Source of the DNA: Clostridiales bacterium
Lineage (GTDB): Bacteria > Bacillota > Clostridia > Oscillospirales > Oscillospiraceae
DNA length: 64,000 nucleotides
Assembly: GCA_019423635.1 (NCBI GenBank)
Contig: JAHZBA010000001.1
Span: 146,236-210,235 of the forward strand
Reading direction: 5' to 3'
Below the pieces are notes generated by a model. It saw only the letters and a program-made list of their open reading frames with translations, was not told where the DNA came from and searched no databases. The position numbers and the translations under genes are program-made. Below, one piece after another: positions 35,125 through 43,720 of the stretch (positions within the stretch are counted from its first letter, which is position 1; the number at the start of each line of letters is the position of its first letter).

Positions 35125-35432
35125 GACGGCCCTGCGGGGGCCCCTCATCCGCCCCAGTTTGCGAACTGGGGCACCTTCCCCTAAAGGGGAAGGCTTTTTT
35201 ATGCAGATCCGGAGCTTTCTCACAAAAAGGAAGGCTTTTTTATGCGGACCCGGAGCCTTTCCCACAAAAGGGAAGGCTTTTTTATGCGGACCCGGAGCCT
35301 TTCCCCAAAAAGGAAGGCTTTTTTATGTGGCCCCTGAGCCTTCCCCAAAAGGAGAAGACTTTTTCTATGGCCCCTTAGCCTTCCCCTTTAGGGGAAGGTG
35401 GCGCGGCCCGCAGGGCCGTGACGGATGAGGTG
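35125..35432. repeat. MITE-like inverted element with five 41-bp tandem hairpin repeats
   Basis: The outer modules are inverted copies: ACGGCCCTGCGGG with CCTCATCCG and CACCTTCCCCTAAAGGGG on the left, and their reverse complements on the right (CGGATGAGG at 35422-35430). Between them about five copies of a 41-42-base unit begin at 35191, 35232, 35274, 35315 and 35356. Each contains AAGGCTTTTTTATG and an imperfect GCCTT/AAGGC hairpin. It fills the gap between galE and the nucleotidyltransferase gene. No transposase is present, and small ORFs inside it are repeat artefacts. Confidence 0.7.
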
Positions 35433-35451
35433 GGTGCGGAAGGACCGAAGG

Positions 35452-36471
35452 TTACCCCTTATATCCGTTGGGGTTCATGGACTGCCACTTCCAGGAGGAG
35501 GCGCACATCTCCTCAATGCCGTACTGAGCCTCCCAGCCCAGCTCGTCCCTGGCCTTGGCCGGGTCGGCGTAGCACTCGGCGATGTCGCCGGGGCGGCGGG
35601 GGTCGATGACATAGGGCAGCGTCTTGCCGCAGGCCTTCTCATAGGCGTGGAGCACGTCCAGCACACTGTAGCCCTTGCCGGTGCCCAGATTGCAGACGAA
35701 GAGGCCGCAGTTGGTCTCCAGCTTCTTCAGCGCCGCCACATGGCCGCGGGCCAGATCCACCACGTGGATATAGTCCCGCACGCCGGTGCCGTCGGGCGTG
35801 GGGTAGTCGTTGCCGTAGACGTGGAGCTTGGGGAGCTGGCCCACCGCCACCTTGGCGATGTAGGGCACCAGGTTGTTGGGAATGCCGTTGGGGTCCTCAC
35901 CGATGAGGCCGCTCTCGTGGGCGCCGATGGGGTTGAAGTAGCGCAGCAGGGCCACGTTCAGCGTGGGGTCGGCGGCGCAGATGTCCATGAGGATCTTCTC
36001 CTGGAACAGCTTGGAGGTGCCGTAGGGGTTGGTGGTGCCGCCGGTGGGGAAGTCCTCCCGGATGGGCACGGAGGCGGGATCGCCGTAGACCGTTGCGGAG
36101 GAGGAGAAGACGAAGTTCTTCACGCCGTGCCGGCGCATGGCCTGGAGCAGGTACAGCGTACTGCCCAGATTGTTGGAGTAGTACTCCAGGGGCTTTGCCA
36201 CACTCTCGCCCACGGCCTTGAGCCCGGCGAAGTGCATCACGGAGTCAATCTCAGGGTGCTGGGCAAACAGAGCTTCCACCTGGGCCTCATCGCACAGCTC
36301 GGCCTTGATGAAGGGGATCTTCTTCCCCACAATCTGCTCCACCCGGTGCAGGGCCTCCTCGCTGGAGTTGCAGAGGTTGTCGGTGACAATGAGGTCATAG
36401 CCTGCCTGAATCAGCTCCACACAGGTGTGGCTGCCGATATAGCCGGCGCCGCCAGTGACAAGAATGGACAT
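35452..36471 (-). CDS. galE: UDP-glucose/UDP-N-acetylglucosamine 4-epimerase
   Basis: GalE interconverts UDP-galactose and UDP-glucose, and some members the GalNAc/GlcNAc pair. The 339-residue protein has the NAD motif GGAGYIGSH at residue 7, SSSATVYGDP near 124 and the catalytic YGTSK (Tyr-x-x-x-Lys) near 149. ATG 36471 has AAAGGAGT upstream. In this cluster it would feed galactose from the phosphorylase reaction into glycolysis. It lies 140 bases after an AraC gene, with a possible promoter between. Confidence 0.95.
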   Translation of the reverse strand: MSILVTGGAGYIGSHTCVELIQAGYDLIVTDNLCNSSEEALHRVEQIVGKKIPFIKAELCDEAQVEALFAQHPEIDSVMHFAGLKAVGESVAKPLEYYSNNLGSTLYLLQAMRRHGVKNFVFSSSATVYGDPASVPIREDFPTGGTTNPYGTSKLFQEKILMDICAADPTLNVALLRYFNPIGAHESGLIGEDPNGIPNNLVPYIAKVAVGQLPKLHVYGNDYPTPDGTGVRDYIHVVDLARGHVAALKKLETNCGLFVCNLGTGKGYSVLDVLHAYEKACGKTLPYVIDPRRPGDIAECYADPAKARDELGWEAQYGIEEMCASSWKWQSMNPNGYKG

Positions 36472-36573
36472 AAAAATGACTCCTTTCTATAGATACCTCC
36501 GATGGGGTGACATTGAAAAATTTTCCATGGTCTCCGGCCGCGGAACGCCCGGCCGCCGGGACGCTTTGTGTCC

Positions 36574-36601
36574 ATTGTAAGCGTCTGCAATGAGAATGGA
36601 A
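36574..36601 (-). promoter_or_regulatory. Possible galE promoter
   Basis: Minus-strand TTCCAT (36596-36601), 16-base spacer, TACAAT (36574-36579), about 100 bases before galE. Confidence 0.4.
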
Positions 36602-36611
36602 ATATACGATT

Positions 36612-37541
36612 CTATACATTATTTGCATCATCGTCCGGCGCCGGCTCCGGGGATTCCGACAGCATTTTGACACTGCGGGCGTACTCGCTGGGAGACATGC
36701 CGGTGGAGAGGCGGAAGCGCCGGGAGAAGTAGTGGACGGACTGGAAGCCCAGGTCTGCGGCAATCTGGGTAAAATTCAGGCGGCCCTCCCGGATCATCCG
36801 CCGGGCGGCCTGGATTTTCAGCTGGATGAAATAGGCCATCACGCCGCCGCCGGTGTGGGCGTGAAAGCGCTTTTGCAGCTGGCTGCGGCCGATCAGATTG
36901 TCCCGGCAGATCTGCTCCAGGGTGAGGGGCCGGTCGATTCGCTGTTCCAGATAGCGCATGACCTGCTCCAGGGTGTGGTCGTCCTCCGTCCGCCGGGTGC
37001 TGCTGCGCCCGGCGGGGGCCGCCTCCCGGCGGACCAGACGGATCAGAAGCTCCTCCAGGGCGGCGCAGACCAGCTGCTCTCCGCCGAAGGGCGGGGACTC
37101 CCGGCGCTGCACCTCCACGGTGCCGGGGTCGCCCAGGGGTGTGGAGAAGGCGGAGGCGCTCTCCGCCACCACCCGGCCCAGCAGCGCCCGCTCCTCGGGG
37201 AGGAGAGAGGTCACCCGGCCCTGAAAGAACGCCATGGCCGGACTGACGCAGTCAAAGCCCACCACCACCAGATCCGGCGCCACGCCGGTGGCGGAGAGGG
37301 CGTGGAACTCCCCGGGGGCATGGAAAATCACCTGTCCCCGGGAGAGCTGCCGGCTCTGGGTTCCGGCAGTGACCTGCAGGGACCCCTTGTCCACATACAG
37401 CAGCTCCCAGAAGTCGTGGTACTCTCCCGCGAAGGCATAGTTGCCGGTGTGCTCGAAATAGTGTACAGAGTAGAGACGGCGGATCTCCAGCGGACGCTGC
37501 GGGACCAGAGGACGGTAATGCGGCTGCTCGCGGCTGCTCAC
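36612..37541 (-). CDS. AraC-family regulator with cupin sensor domain
   Basis: The 309-residue protein has an N-terminal AraC-binding cupin (YHDFWELLYVDKG near residue 43, IFHAPGEFHAL near 73) and two C-terminal helix-turn-helix units (ITQIAADLGF-like FTQIAADLGFQSVHYFSRRF near 258), ending TGMSPSEYARS. The start is GTG 37541 with GGGGGGTGA 5 bases upstream; the longer frame has no site. It lies between the GH112 phosphorylase gene and galE, all on one strand, and probably regulates this sugar cluster. Confidence 0.88.
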   Translation of the reverse strand: MSSREQPHYRPLVPQRPLEIRRLYSVHYFEHTGNYAFAGEYHDFWELLYVDKGSLQVTAGTQSRQLSRGQVIFHAPGEFHALSATGVAPDLVVVGFDCVSPAMAFFQGRVTSLLPEERALLGRVVAESASAFSTPLGDPGTVEVQRRESPPFGGEQLVCAALEELLIRLVRREAAPAGRSSTRRTEDDHTLEQVMRYLEQRIDRPLTLEQICRDNLIGRSQLQKRFHAHTGGGVMAYFIQLKIQAARRMIREGRLNFTQIAADLGFQSVHYFSRRFRLSTGMSPSEYARSVKMLSESPEPAPDDDANNV

Positions 37542-37639
37542 GGAAATCACCCCCCGAAATGTGCTTGTTCTCATTATAAACGGGTTCAAAGGATTTTGCA
37601 ACCGCCCCGCCTGGTCCGGCGCTTACGTGCCGAAGGAGA

Positions 37640-37663
37640 GGAACCGCCATCTGTGGCGGTTCC
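37640..37663 (-). terminator. Terminator of the phosphorylase gene
   Basis: 10-bp stem GGAACCGCCA with TGGCGGTTCC and a 4-base loop, followed on the minus strand by TCTCCTT. Confidence 0.6.
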
Positions 37664-37683
37664 CAGGACCTTTGCAGCGTCTT

Positions 37684-39846
37684 TTACAGCGTGAACCAGC
37701 GGATCTCGTTGGCCTCCAGGTCCAGCGGGAAGCTGGAGCCGTCCCCCCGGTAGACCGTGGTGGACTGGGGCTCATAGGTGTTGTTGACCACGCAGAACCT
37801 GCCGTTTTTCACATAGGCGTGAACGTCCACATTGCAGTTGGTAGACAGCCACAGGTTCAGCTGCTCCTCGCTGTGAGCGGACCACAGCACCGCCCGGTGG
37901 AGCAGGCGGCTGTTTTCGAAGGAGTAGGGCAGGCCGGAGAGGTACACCGCCCGGCCGGAGCCAAACTCGTTCACCGCCAGCTGGACCTCCCTGTCCCGCT
38001 GGACCAGCACCTGAGCCCCCTCCAGGGCGTAGATGGACTTTTTTCCTTCACCGAAGTCCACCTCGCCCCCGCAGTCGGCCAGGATGAAGTGGTCCCGGTG
38101 CTCGGCCCAGTTGTACTTGTCATAGCCCAGGGTGAAGCCGGTCTCCTTCTCCACCCCCAGCAGGTCGGCGAGCTGGAGGTACCGGCCCTGATACTGGTGG
38201 CCGGAGGGCTCCCCCACACCAATGAAGCCGCCGCCGTTCCAGACGAATTTCTTCACCGCCGCGGAGACCTCCGGGTCCTCCCAAATTGCCCCGCCGGTGT
38301 GGGCGGTGTCTCCGTCGCCGATGTTCAGCAGGACGTCCACCCCATCCAGCACATGGGGGTTGGCCTTGAGGTCGTCAAAGCTGAGGAACTTCACATCATA
38401 AGGCGCGCCGGACAGGGCCTCGATGACCCCGGCGTAGGAGTAGTTCTGCTTCTGATACAAGGCGTGGTGGACCATGTGGCAGCCCCAGGACCTCTGCCTG
38501 CCCCAGCTGTTGAGGACGGCCACCGTCTTCACGCAGTAGGGCGTGGTCCCCTTGATGTTGTTGTAGAGCTCTCGGAACTCATTACATACGCTCTCCACAT
38601 AGTCGATAAACTCCGGGAACTGGCAGGCCAGCTTCAGGTAGCCGCCGTAGCCGATGCGGTCGATGGGCTTTCTCAAAATGGCCCGGCGGGCGGTGACCCA
38701 GTTCTCCTTGGCCTCCCGGACGGGGTCGCCCCCCTCATGGAAGGTGTCGGGGAAGAAGTAGGGCAGGAAGCGGCCCTCGGTGTAGCGTACCCCGGGGATG
38801 TCGGAGATGAGCCGCAGGGTGGAGCCGTTGCCCACGCTGCCTACCACCGCGTCCAGGCCGATGGACTTGAACTCGTCCAGGTAGGGCTCGGTGCCGATCC
38901 AGTGGTCCCCCAGGAACATCATGGCCTCCTTGCCCAGCTCGTGGGTGATGTCCACCATCTCCCGGGCCAGGGCGGCCACCTCCCGGCGCTGGAAGGCCAT
39001 AAAGTCCTTGAACTGACTGGAGGGCACCCGGTACTGGTTGTTGTAGTATCCCTGGTCGATGATGTACTCGGGGCGGAATTTGTACCCGGCCTCCTTCTCG
39101 AACTGCTCCAGAATGTAGGGGGAGACCGAGGCGGAGTAACCATACCAGTCCACGTACTTCTCCCGCTTCAGCTCATCGAAAATCAGGGTGAACTGGTGGA
39201 AGAAAGTGGTGTACCGGATGACGTTCACATAGGGGTGGTCCGCGATGAATTTCCGCAGCCGCTCCATGGTGAATTTCCGGGTCTTGGGCTGGCGGACATC
39301 GAAGGTGATCTGATGCTCAAAGTCCTTCCAGTCGTTGGTGACGGCGTTGTACATGTGAACCGGGTCCCAGATCAGGTAGGCCAGGAAGCTGACGGTGTAG
39401 TCGTGAAAGGATTCCGGGGTGTCAATGACGACCTGGCCATCCGCATACCGCCACGCCCCGGGGTCCAGGGGCTGGCCCGTGGTGCGGTCCACCACCTCCC
39501 ACCAGCGTTTGATGTCGTCCCGGGTGTTCACCTCCAGAAGCTCCCGGCTGATGCCCTCCATGAGGGGGATGGACAGCGGCCCGCCGGTGGCGGTGTGAAA
39601 GCCCGTCATAATGTAGCACTGCTGGATTTCGTCCGGATTGGCTCTGGCCCAGGCGTTGTCCTTCCGGGTGGTGTAGTAGGTGGAGTAGACCTTGGCGTCC
39701 ACCCCCTTCAGCTCCTCCGGGTAGTCGGTGCCGTCGCAGTCCCGGATGGCGTCCGCCCCCCAGCGCTTGAGCAGCTCCAGGGTCTCGGGAACCACGTCCA
39801 CGTCGGTGGGGATGGTCACCCGGCCATTTTTTTGTTGTTTGCTCAT
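37684..39846 (-). CDS. lnpA: 1,3-beta-galactosyl-N-acetylhexosamine phosphorylase (GH112)
   Basis: The 720-residue protein matches the GH112 galacto-N-biose/lacto-N-biose phosphorylase family in length (about 710-750) and sequence. It has an N-terminal VTIPTDVDVVPETLELLKRWGADAIRDCDGT-type start, a TIM barrel with ITFDVRQ and WYGYSASVSP, and LGDHWIGTEPY near residue 304. A C-terminal glutamine-amidotransferase-like domain (VDVLLNIGDGDTAH near 495) and a beta domain follow. The enzyme splits Gal-beta-1,3-HexNAc with phosphate to galactose 1-phosphate and free HexNAc. ATG 39846 has GGGAGG upstream. It follows a dedicated importer and a small membrane protein gene. Confidence 0.93.
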   Translation of the reverse strand: MSKQQKNGRVTIPTDVDVVPETLELLKRWGADAIRDCDGTDYPEELKGVDAKVYSTYYTTRKDNAWARANPDEIQQCYIMTGFHTATGGPLSIPLMEGISRELLEVNTRDDIKRWWEVVDRTTGQPLDPGAWRYADGQVVIDTPESFHDYTVSFLAYLIWDPVHMYNAVTNDWKDFEHQITFDVRQPKTRKFTMERLRKFIADHPYVNVIRYTTFFHQFTLIFDELKREKYVDWYGYSASVSPYILEQFEKEAGYKFRPEYIIDQGYYNNQYRVPSSQFKDFMAFQRREVAALAREMVDITHELGKEAMMFLGDHWIGTEPYLDEFKSIGLDAVVGSVGNGSTLRLISDIPGVRYTEGRFLPYFFPDTFHEGGDPVREAKENWVTARRAILRKPIDRIGYGGYLKLACQFPEFIDYVESVCNEFRELYNNIKGTTPYCVKTVAVLNSWGRQRSWGCHMVHHALYQKQNYSYAGVIEALSGAPYDVKFLSFDDLKANPHVLDGVDVLLNIGDGDTAHTGGAIWEDPEVSAAVKKFVWNGGGFIGVGEPSGHQYQGRYLQLADLLGVEKETGFTLGYDKYNWAEHRDHFILADCGGEVDFGEGKKSIYALEGAQVLVQRDREVQLAVNEFGSGRAVYLSGLPYSFENSRLLHRAVLWSAHSEEQLNLWLSTNCNVDVHAYVKNGRFCVVNNTYEPQSTTVYRGDGSSFPLDLEANEIRWFTL

Positions 39847-39856
39847 GGGTCCTCCC

Positions 39857-40060
39857 TCACAGCTTGCGGTTGTCGCTTTCAAAGGGCTTGTTATAGATCA
39901 TCAGGGCGGCCAGCAGCAGGATCACCCCCACGATCATCAGCCCCAGCCCGGACAGCTTGCCGGTCAAGGTCCAACCGTAGATGACCAAGGCCAGCCCTGC
40001 GAAGAAGAACAGGGCGATGAGGGTCATCCGCAGGCTGGTGTGTTCTTTCCAGAATTTCAT
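39857..40060 (-). CDS. Small two-helix membrane protein in the sugar operon
   Basis: A 67-residue protein: a short basic head (MKFWKEHTSLR), helix one at about 12-30 (LIALFFFAGLALVIYGW), helix two at about 35-54 (LSGLGLMIVGVILLLAALMIY), and a short charged tail. ATG 40060 has GGAGAGG 9 bases upstream and the stop lies 10 bases before the phosphorylase start. It is on the same strand as its neighbours. I do not recognise a family. Accessory subunits of importers of this size exist, but nothing here proves that role. Confidence 0.7.
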   Translation of the reverse strand: MKFWKEHTSLRMTLIALFFFAGLALVIYGWTLTGKLSGLGLMIVGVILLLAALMIYNKPFESDNRKL

Positions 40061-40156
40061 AATATACATCCTCTCCGTTGAAGTCAATGTTTCGTTACCG
40101 GGCAGAAATGTATCCGCAATAATCAGGGTATCAAAGCGGCAGCAAAGTTCTTTTTG

Positions 40157-40184
40157 CCTACTTTTTCTTTCAAGAAAAAGTAGG
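40157..40184 (-). terminator. Terminator after the second importer
   Basis: 13-bp stem CCTACTTTTTCTT with AAGAAAAAGTAGG, loop of 2 bases, touching the stop codon of the permease gene. The minus strand continues CAAAAAGAACTTT. Confidence 0.65.
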
Positions 40185-41069
40185 TTAGCCTTTCAGTCCG
40201 CCCACGGTCATGCCCTGGGTCAGCTTCTTCTGCACGCACATGTAGAGGATCAGGGTGGGCAGCATCACCAGTACCAGGCCCGCGTACATCCGGCCGAACT
40301 CCGCCTTGGACTGGGAGGCCTGCATCAGGTTGAGCAGTCCTACGGGGAGGGTCTTCTGTCCGGTGGAGCTGCTCATCAGAGTCATGGAGATGATGTACTC
40401 ATTCCAGAAGGACAGGAAGTTGAACAGGATGATGGTGATGATGGAGGGCTGGGCCATAGGGAAGATCACCCGGATCATGGCCTGGCCGTAGCCCGCGCCG
40501 TCGATGTAGGCAGCCTCCTCAAAGTCGTGGGGGAGGGTGGCGAAGTAGCCCGACAGCAGGTAGATGGTGAAGGGCAGGGCGGTAGAGGCGTAGACCACGG
40601 CCAGCATGAAGAGGTTATTCAGAAAGACGGTCTTTCCGAAGAAGTAATTCATCCAGCTGTCCCAGTCCCGCATCATCAAAAAGATGGGCACCACGATGTA
40701 GTTCACGTTGATGAACAGGCCCGCCATGAAGGCGGTATTCAGGAACCGCCCGCCCCGGAAGCGGAAGCGGGAGAGACAGTAGGCCGCAGGCAGGGCCACC
40801 ACCAGCAGCAAAACCAGAGAGAGGGCGGTGACAATCACCGAGTTGAGCATATAGCTGCCCATGGAGGCGGCGGTCCAGGCCTCCTTGAAGTTCTGCCAGT
40901 AGAACCCGGCGGGCATGGCCCAGGGGTTACCGTAAAACTCGCTGTTCTGCTTGATAGAGGCCAGGAAGACCCAGGCCACCGGGACGATGATGACGATGGC
41001 CAACGTGGCCAGCACCACATAGATAAAGGCCTTGTAAAGCCTGTCGCCGGAGGATTTTTTCTTTGTCAT
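40185..41069 (-). CDS. Carbohydrate ABC transporter permease (MalG type), second importer
   Basis: The 294-residue protein has six helices, the EAA loop FEEAAYIDGAGYGQAMIRVIFP near residue 195 and the C-terminal TQGMTVGGLKG of MalG-type CUT1 permeases. AAGGAGGT lies before ATG 41069. It is the second permease of a binding protein-permease-permease operon that leads into the GH112 phosphorylase, so the importer is likely for galacto-N-biose or lacto-N-biose. Confidence 0.92.
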   Translation of the reverse strand: MTKKKSSGDRLYKAFIYVVLATLAIVIIVPVAWVFLASIKQNSEFYGNPWAMPAGFYWQNFKEAWTAASMGSYMLNSVIVTALSLVLLLVVALPAAYCLSRFRFRGGRFLNTAFMAGLFINVNYIVVPIFLMMRDWDSWMNYFFGKTVFLNNLFMLAVVYASTALPFTIYLLSGYFATLPHDFEEAAYIDGAGYGQAMIRVIFPMAQPSIITIILFNFLSFWNEYIISMTLMSSSTGQKTLPVGLLNLMQASQSKAEFGRMYAGLVLVMLPTLILYMCVQKKLTQGMTVGGLKG

Positions 41070-41081
41070 ACCGGCACCTCC

Positions 41082-41957
41082 TTACATTTCCAGCACTTCC
41101 CGCGCCGTCACCCTGTTGACCAGGGCGGACAGCAGGAAGGAGAACAGGAAGATAATCACGCCGGCGGCCATGGAGTAGCCGTAGAGGCCGGCGTCCTTCT
41201 GGGCGTACATGAAGCTCAGGCCTACGTCAGAGGTGCCGGGAGCCACCATGGACTTGACGAAGAGGAAGGCCATGTTGATGGTGGAGATGATGAAGAAGGT
41301 AAGGGTGGTGCGGATGTTGGTCCAGATCAGGGGCAGGGTGATCTGGAAGAACTGGGTCAGCCGCCCCGCGCCGTCCAGCCCGGCACTCTCGTAGAGACTG
41401 ACGGGCACAGCGGCCATGGAGGCCATGTACATCACCATGTAGTAGCCGATGGCCTGCCACACCATAGCGATGATGATGCTGACAATGACCATGGGCTGGG
41501 TCTTCCAGAGAATCTCAATGTTCTGCCCGGCGAAGAAGGTGAAGATGTTGTTCAGCATTCCCGTGGTGTCCGGTTTGTAGATGGCGGAGAAGATGCCGGC
41601 GATGACGACCACAGACAGGATGTTGGGAATGTAGAACACAATGCGGAAGAAATTCTGACCCTTGATTTTCTCCCGGGTGAGGATCGCCGCGAACACAATG
41701 GCAAAGAAGAACGTGATGATAGTCACGGTGACGATGAGCAGGATGGTATTCTGCATGGAGGTGATGAACTTGGTGTCCTTGAACAGAGTCTGGAAGTTGT
41801 TCATTCCCACGAAGGTCTCCGTAGGGGAGTAAGCCCCCCGCTCGAAGAGGGACATGCGGAACACGTTCAGGGTTGGCAGGATCATGAAGAGGAAAAACAG
41901 GATGACTGCCGGGGCCACACACAGGATGATAAACCGGCTGCGGCCTTTGCTGCGCAT
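41082..41957 (-). CDS. Carbohydrate ABC transporter permease (MalF type), second importer
   Basis: The 291-residue protein has six membrane helices and the EAA loop LYESAGLDGAGRLTQFFQITLP near residue 190, typical of MalF/UgpA permeases. ATG 41957 has AAGGAGTGG upstream; the longer open frame crosses the hairpin after the binding protein gene and is rejected. It lies 12 bases before the MalG-type gene. Confidence 0.92.
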   Translation of the reverse strand: MRSKGRSRFIILCVAPAVILFFLFMILPTLNVFRMSLFERGAYSPTETFVGMNNFQTLFKDTKFITSMQNTILLIVTVTIITFFFAIVFAAILTREKIKGQNFFRIVFYIPNILSVVVIAGIFSAIYKPDTTGMLNNIFTFFAGQNIEILWKTQPMVIVSIIIAMVWQAIGYYMVMYMASMAAVPVSLYESAGLDGAGRLTQFFQITLPLIWTNIRTTLTFFIISTINMAFLFVKSMVAPGTSDVGLSFMYAQKDAGLYGYSMAAGVIIFLFSFLLSALVNRVTAREVLEM

Positions 41958-41983
41958 AGGACCACTCCTTTCTCTGAAATCCC

Positions 41984-42018
41984 AGGCGGCGGTGAGCAGC
42001 TCTCGCTCACCGCCGCCT
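41984..42018 (-). other. GC-rich hairpin after the binding protein gene
   Basis: 14-bp perfect stem AGGCGGCGGTGAGC with its complement (42005-42018), no U-run after it. Probably stabilises the binding protein mRNA or limits read-through into the permeases. Confidence 0.6.
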
Positions 42019-42037
42019 GCCTTGGGGCTATGTTGTT

Positions 42038-43408
42038 TTATTTGATGAGCAGGTTCTCGCGCATCAGATCGCTGGCCTCCTTGAAGCGGGAGGTCCACTG
42101 CTCATAGGTGGTGCTGCCGCTGATCAGGCCGTTGATGGGGTCGAAGAACTCCTCGCGGTTGGAGCCCAGGCCCGGGGTGGAGGTGTAGGGGGCGAACACG
42201 CCGACCACCGCGTTGGCGCCGTAGTCGTAGATGGAGTAGAAGAACTTGTTGTCGCCCTCCAGCTTGTCAACGATGCCGTTGACGGGCTGGACCGCGCCGC
42301 CCTTGAGGAAGATGTCCACGGCCTTGTCGCTGTACATGAAGGCCACGAACTGCTTGCCGGCGTCCACATTGGCGGCGCCGGAGGGAACCCAGATCTGCTC
42401 CAGGAAGGCGTAGCTGGCGCCGTTGCCGCCGGACTTGGCGGCGGGCAGGGCGCACATGCCCCACTCAAAGCCGTCGGCCCGGGGCGCGTCGGCCATCTCG
42501 CCGGGCAGCCAGGTGCCGTTGGGGCAGAACAGAGCCTTGTTGTCCAGAATCAGCTGCTGGTTCTGGCTGAAGTCGGTCTCGTTGGCCTGGGCGGGGGTCA
42601 CCTTGGCGGTGTAGCCGGCCAGCTTGTTCACGATCTCAAAGCACTGCTGGCCCTCGGGGGTGTCCCAGATGCCCTCGGCATAGCTGGTGGCCTTGTTGAA
42701 GAACTCCGGGCCGCCCACAGAGTACATCAGGGCATAGAAGAAGGCGTCGAAATAGCCGGTGGTGGGGTAAGTAAAGAGGTCGATGCCCTCGGCCTTGGCC
42801 TGCTCGCCCAGAGACCACATCTCGTCCCAGGTGGTGGGCAGGGGCCACTGCATCTCCTCAAAGAGGCCGGCGTTGTAGAACAGGCCGCAGGGAGCGTAGA
42901 ACATGGGGGCCAGGTAGGTCTTGCCGTCGCCGTAGGGGGCGGTGGCGTTGGTGCCCAGCACATCGGCCATCACCTTGTCGCTGACCTTGACGCTCTCGCC
43001 GGGAACGGTCATGCCCAGCACATCGCTGATGTCGGCGATCAGGCGGTCCTTGATGAACTGCTCCGTGAGGGCGGGGCCGCGGCCGGTGGCGCACAGCACC
43101 ACGTCGGGATAGTCGCCGCCCTGCATGGACGGGCCGATCACATCCTCCAGGTTCTTCTCCAGGGTGAGCTCCACCTCCATGCCGGTCTCGGCGGTGAAGG
43201 CCTCGCAGACCTCTTTCCACATGCCGGGGTAGGTGGTCTCATAGCCGGAGGACAGGGCGGCTACCTTGAGGACCTGGGGAGCATCCCCCGTGCCGTCCTC
43301 GGTGGGGGTTTCGTTGGGGGTCTCTGCCGGCTGAGGCGCGCCGCCGCAGGCCGTCAGCAGGGACAAAAGCAAGAGAGCCGCCAGGGTCAGGCTGAGAAAT
43401 CTTTTCAT
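42038..43408 (-). CDS. Sugar-binding lipoprotein of the second CUT1 importer
   Basis: The 456-residue lipoprotein has a signal peptide with the lipobox LTAC near residue 20, a Pro/Thr/Glu-rich linker, and a family 1 binding fold (MWKEVCEAFTAETGMEVELT, DVVLCATGRGPALTEQFI, WVPSGAANVDAGKQFVAFMYS). It is the first gene of the operon leading into two permeases, a small membrane protein and the GH112 phosphorylase. A Gal-beta-1,3-HexNAc ligand is inferred from this order. ATG 43408 has AAGGAGG 8 bases upstream. Confidence 0.9.
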   Translation of the reverse strand: MKRFLSLTLAALLLLSLLTACGGAPQPAETPNETPTEDGTGDAPQVLKVAALSSGYETTYPGMWKEVCEAFTAETGMEVELTLEKNLEDVIGPSMQGGDYPDVVLCATGRGPALTEQFIKDRLIADISDVLGMTVPGESVKVSDKVMADVLGTNATAPYGDGKTYLAPMFYAPCGLFYNAGLFEEMQWPLPTTWDEMWSLGEQAKAEGIDLFTYPTTGYFDAFFYALMYSVGGPEFFNKATSYAEGIWDTPEGQQCFEIVNKLAGYTAKVTPAQANETDFSQNQQLILDNKALFCPNGTWLPGEMADAPRADGFEWGMCALPAAKSGGNGASYAFLEQIWVPSGAANVDAGKQFVAFMYSDKAVDIFLKGGAVQPVNGIVDKLEGDNKFFYSIYDYGANAVVGVFAPYTSTPGLGSNREEFFDPINGLISGSTTYEQWTSRFKEASDLMRENLLIK

Positions 43409-43443
43409 CAAATGTTCCTCCTTCAAGTGAAATTGGTAAGTTC

Positions 43444-43471
43444 AGTATACACCATCAAGGGGAGAAGACAA
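43444..43471 (-). promoter_or_regulatory. Promoter of the galacto-N-biose operon
   Basis: Minus-strand TTGTCT (43466-43471), 16-base spacer, TATACT (43444-43449), about 35 bases before the binding protein start. Confidence 0.65.
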
Positions 43472-43634
43472 TCCAATTCTTGCTCTGCTTTTTAGAAATC
43501 TTGCTATTTTCTTGTTTCCACAAAAAGATCTGACCAAATCTCCGGGCATTTTGTAAAAAAGTGATAATTTGAAGGGGAGCTTTTCGGGGAGAGAAATCAA
43601 AATGCCTGGAAATGAAAGAAAATGCCGCCGGAAG

Positions 43635-43663
43635 TTGCACAATCCGGAAAAGAGATTTATAAT
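43635..43663 (+). promoter_or_regulatory. Promoter of the divergent AraC gene
   Basis: TTGCAC (43635-43640), 17-base spacer, perfect TATAAT (43658-43663). Confidence 0.75.
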
Positions 43664-43720
43664 GGATTTCCCGGGGATCTCCACCGGTTTTCAGAATCTT
43701 GCGGAGGGGAGGCGGCGGAT

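Noticed and set aside
35191..35370. CRISPR array
   Set aside because: The units are directly tandem with no distinct spacers, and no cas genes are near.
35120..35428. A small repetitive open frame over the tandem hairpin array
   Set aside because: Its amino acid repeats simply mirror the 41-bp DNA repeats, and no ribosome binding site is present.
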